DNA of 64,000 nucleotides, taken from the NCBI RefSeq assembly GCF_025264665.1, contig NZ_CP073697.1, positions 1,798,001 to 1,862,000 of the forward strand, read 5' to 3'. The position numbers were made by a program, and so were the translations under genes. The notes beneath the pieces were generated by a model. That model ran no database searches. It was not told the origin of the DNA and saw nothing but the letters and a program-made list of their open reading frames with translations. Source of the stretch: Edaphobacter flagellatus (GTDB lineage Bacteria > Acidobacteriota > Terriglobia > Terriglobales > Acidobacteriaceae). Position 1 is the first letter of the stretch. The number at the start of each line of letters is the position of its first letter. Below, in pieces: positions 62,830 through 64,000 of this stretch.

Positions 62830-64000
62830 ACATGGAAACCGGTTTGGAACGAAGACAGATGAGATTGCGAGTCGAACGACAGAGACCTTTACGCTCTTCC
62901 AACGCGATGCTGACGCTCGCGACGCTGGTCGTCATGACAGGCTTTGCAAGCGGTTGCCGCAGCTCGGCTCCAGCTGGAGCCAATGCGCAGCCGAATGCAT
63001 CGAGCGAGCCTGCCGCATCGAAGAGCGCATCGGACGGCGCGGAGATTGTTCTGCCCGCCGCAGAGCAGCGAGGGGTTATCACCACGACGACGCTCGCCGT
63101 CCAACAAGAGCCGTCGCTGCTGCAGTTCGCGGGAAGGATCGTGCTGCCCGACAACGAGAGCTGGCACGTCGGCGTGCTGACGACAGGCCGCATCGAGCGC
63201 GTCTACGCCAACCTGGGCAACTACGTGCACAAAGGTGAGGTGCTGGCGCGCATGCACAGCCACGATGTGCACGAAGCGCGGGCCGCATATGCCATGGCTC
63301 TTGCAGAAAGGAACCGTTTACAGTCAGCGGAGTCTCTCGCGCAGGTGAACTACGATCGCATGCAGCGCCTCTATGCTCTCCGCGCGGCATCAGTCGAGCA
63401 GACGGAGCAGGCACGTCAAGAGCTGGTTAATGCCAAAACCTCTCTTGCAAACGGGATAACCGACGTAGTTCGCAGCAAAACGCATCTGGAAGAGAATCTT
63501 GGTATCCCCGCAGACCTGCCTGCAAATGAAAATAGTGAGATCGCAGAGCTGATTCCGATCATCGCGCCTGCGAGCGGATATGTTCTCCAAAAAAACGCAA
63601 CACCCGGTACGACCGTAGCGCCCGCCACCGACATCTTCGTCCTCGGGGACACACGGCATCTATGGATGCTCGCCTCTGTTGGACAGGAACTCCTTGGTCA
63701 ACTCAAGGTTGGGCAAAGCGCATGGGTCACGCTTCCCGGAGTTCCCGGACAACGGTTTACCGGACGAATCAGCAACCTCGGGCAAGAGTTCGATCCGACT
63801 ACGCGGCGTCTTCAGGTCCGCATCGATCTTGAGCATCCTGGCACCATTCTGCGTCCTGAGATGCTGGCAACCGCGGAGATAGCCGTCGGTGAGACACATC
63901 CGCTCATCGTCGTCCCCCCTGAGGCTGTGCAGCAGGTCAACGGACAGGATGTCGTCTTTGTGCGCAAGTCCTCTGACCGCTTCACGCTCCGGCCGGTACG
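62826..64000 (+). CDS. RND efflux periplasmic adaptor (partial, CusB/CzcB-like)
   Basis: The first 391 codons of a gene continuing past the window edge. A signal with lipobox-like FASGC precedes the membrane-fusion-protein domains: a lipoyl-type segment (VLTTGRIERVYANLGNYVHK; GEVLARM), a helical hairpin (RMQRLYALRAASVEQTEQAR) and a beta-barrel domain (WMLASVGQELLGQLKVGQSA, GRISNLGQEFDPTTRRLQVR). This is the CusB/CzcB-type adaptor that couples the TolC channel to an RND pump. The ATG overlaps the TolC-family stop by 4 bp. The RND pump gene presumably follows beyond the edge. Heavy-metal efflux is the likely role, but the ion cannot be told. Confidence 0.85.
   Translation, partial: MNMETGLERRQMRLRVERQRPLRSSNAMLTLATLVVMTGFASGCRSSAPAGANAQPNASSEPAASKSASDGAEIVLPAAEQRGVITTTTLAVQQEPSLLQFAGRIVLPDNESWHVGVLTTGRIERVYANLGNYVHKGEVLARMHSHDVHEARAAYAMALAERNRLQSAESLAQVNYDRMQRLYALRAASVEQTEQARQELVNAKTSLANGITDVVRSKTHLEENLGIPADLPANENSEIAELIPIIAPASGYVLQKNATPGTTVAPATDIFVLGDTRHLWMLASVGQELLGQLKVGQSAWVTLPGVPGQRFTGRISNLGQEFDPTTRRLQVRIDLEHPGTILRPEMLATAEIAVGETHPLIVVPPEAVQQVNGQDVVFVRKSSDRFTLRPV

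Noticed and set aside
62943..62957. GCAAGCGGTTGC inside the adaptor gene
   Set aside because: In coding sequence, with an altered centre, and outside the island; not treated as an operator.
1..64000. CRISPR arrays, insertion sequences, prophage, tRNA and rRNA genes
   Set aside because: I looked for repeats with spacers, transposase or integrase motifs and RNA gene signatures, and found none I could support.

Overview
The window looks like a chromosome segment of a soil acidobacterium (Acidobacteriota, probably class Terriglobia, such as a Granulicella, Terriglobus or Edaphobacter relative). This is inferred from two very large Oar-like TonB-dependent receptors with N-terminal carboxypeptidase-regulatory domains and no SusD partner, the dense set of carbohydrate-active enzymes, sigma-54 activators, and a membrane protein (51.3 kb) whose N-terminal domain I associate with acidobacteria. 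I see no rRNA, tRNA, CRISPR array, insertion sequence or prophage.

Layout. (1) 0.2-5.5 kb: XRE and LysR regulators, a lipoprotein, a DUF3085-like protein and a membrane-anchored PAS/sigma-54 activator. (2) 6.0-40.0 kb: a carbohydrate-utilisation island. It holds a GH31 / short-chain dehydrogenase / FucP-type permease / SIS isomerase cluster; a TonB receptor; an unsaturated-uronyl hydrolase (GH105/88) with a ROK fructokinase; a Tat-exported glycosidase-like protein with an ExuT-like permease and a GH92 mannosidase; a short-chain dehydrogenase with a giant secreted protein of unknown function; two LacI regulators; a GDSL esterase; a tannase/feruloyl esterase; a multidomain SGNH esterase; a decayed GH105-like locus; and a large heparinase-II-like lyase. 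At least ten copies of a LacI-type operator (GCAAGCGCTTGC or one- to two-base variants) sit in front of these genes, often just downstream of a recognisable promoter, so the island reads as one dispersed regulon. (3) 40.5-50.9 kb: a tightly packed minus-strand cluster of TonB receptor, GH2-like protein, exported nitrilase-family protein, CehA/McbA-like lipoprotein, NHL protein and cyanase. It combines sugar and C-N bond chemistry. (4) 51.3-56.7 kb: a membrane regulator-like protein, then VIT1-family transporter, class III aminotransferase, FAD-dependent reductase and YceI, possibly one operon. (5) 56.9-64 kb: a haem-binding protein and a di-haem peroxidase, divergent from a histidine kinase / NtrC pair, followed by a TolC-family channel and an RND periplasmic adaptor that runs off the window end.

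The strongest new observations are the ten-site operator regulon; a sigma-54 circuit in region 5, where divergent -24/-12 promoters flank a perfect inverted repeat and a related half-site precedes the efflux genes; the GH2/nitrilase/cyanase cluster, whose GH2 protein lacks the usual acid/base glutamate; and a decayed transporter/hydrolase locus that still keeps its promoter and operator.
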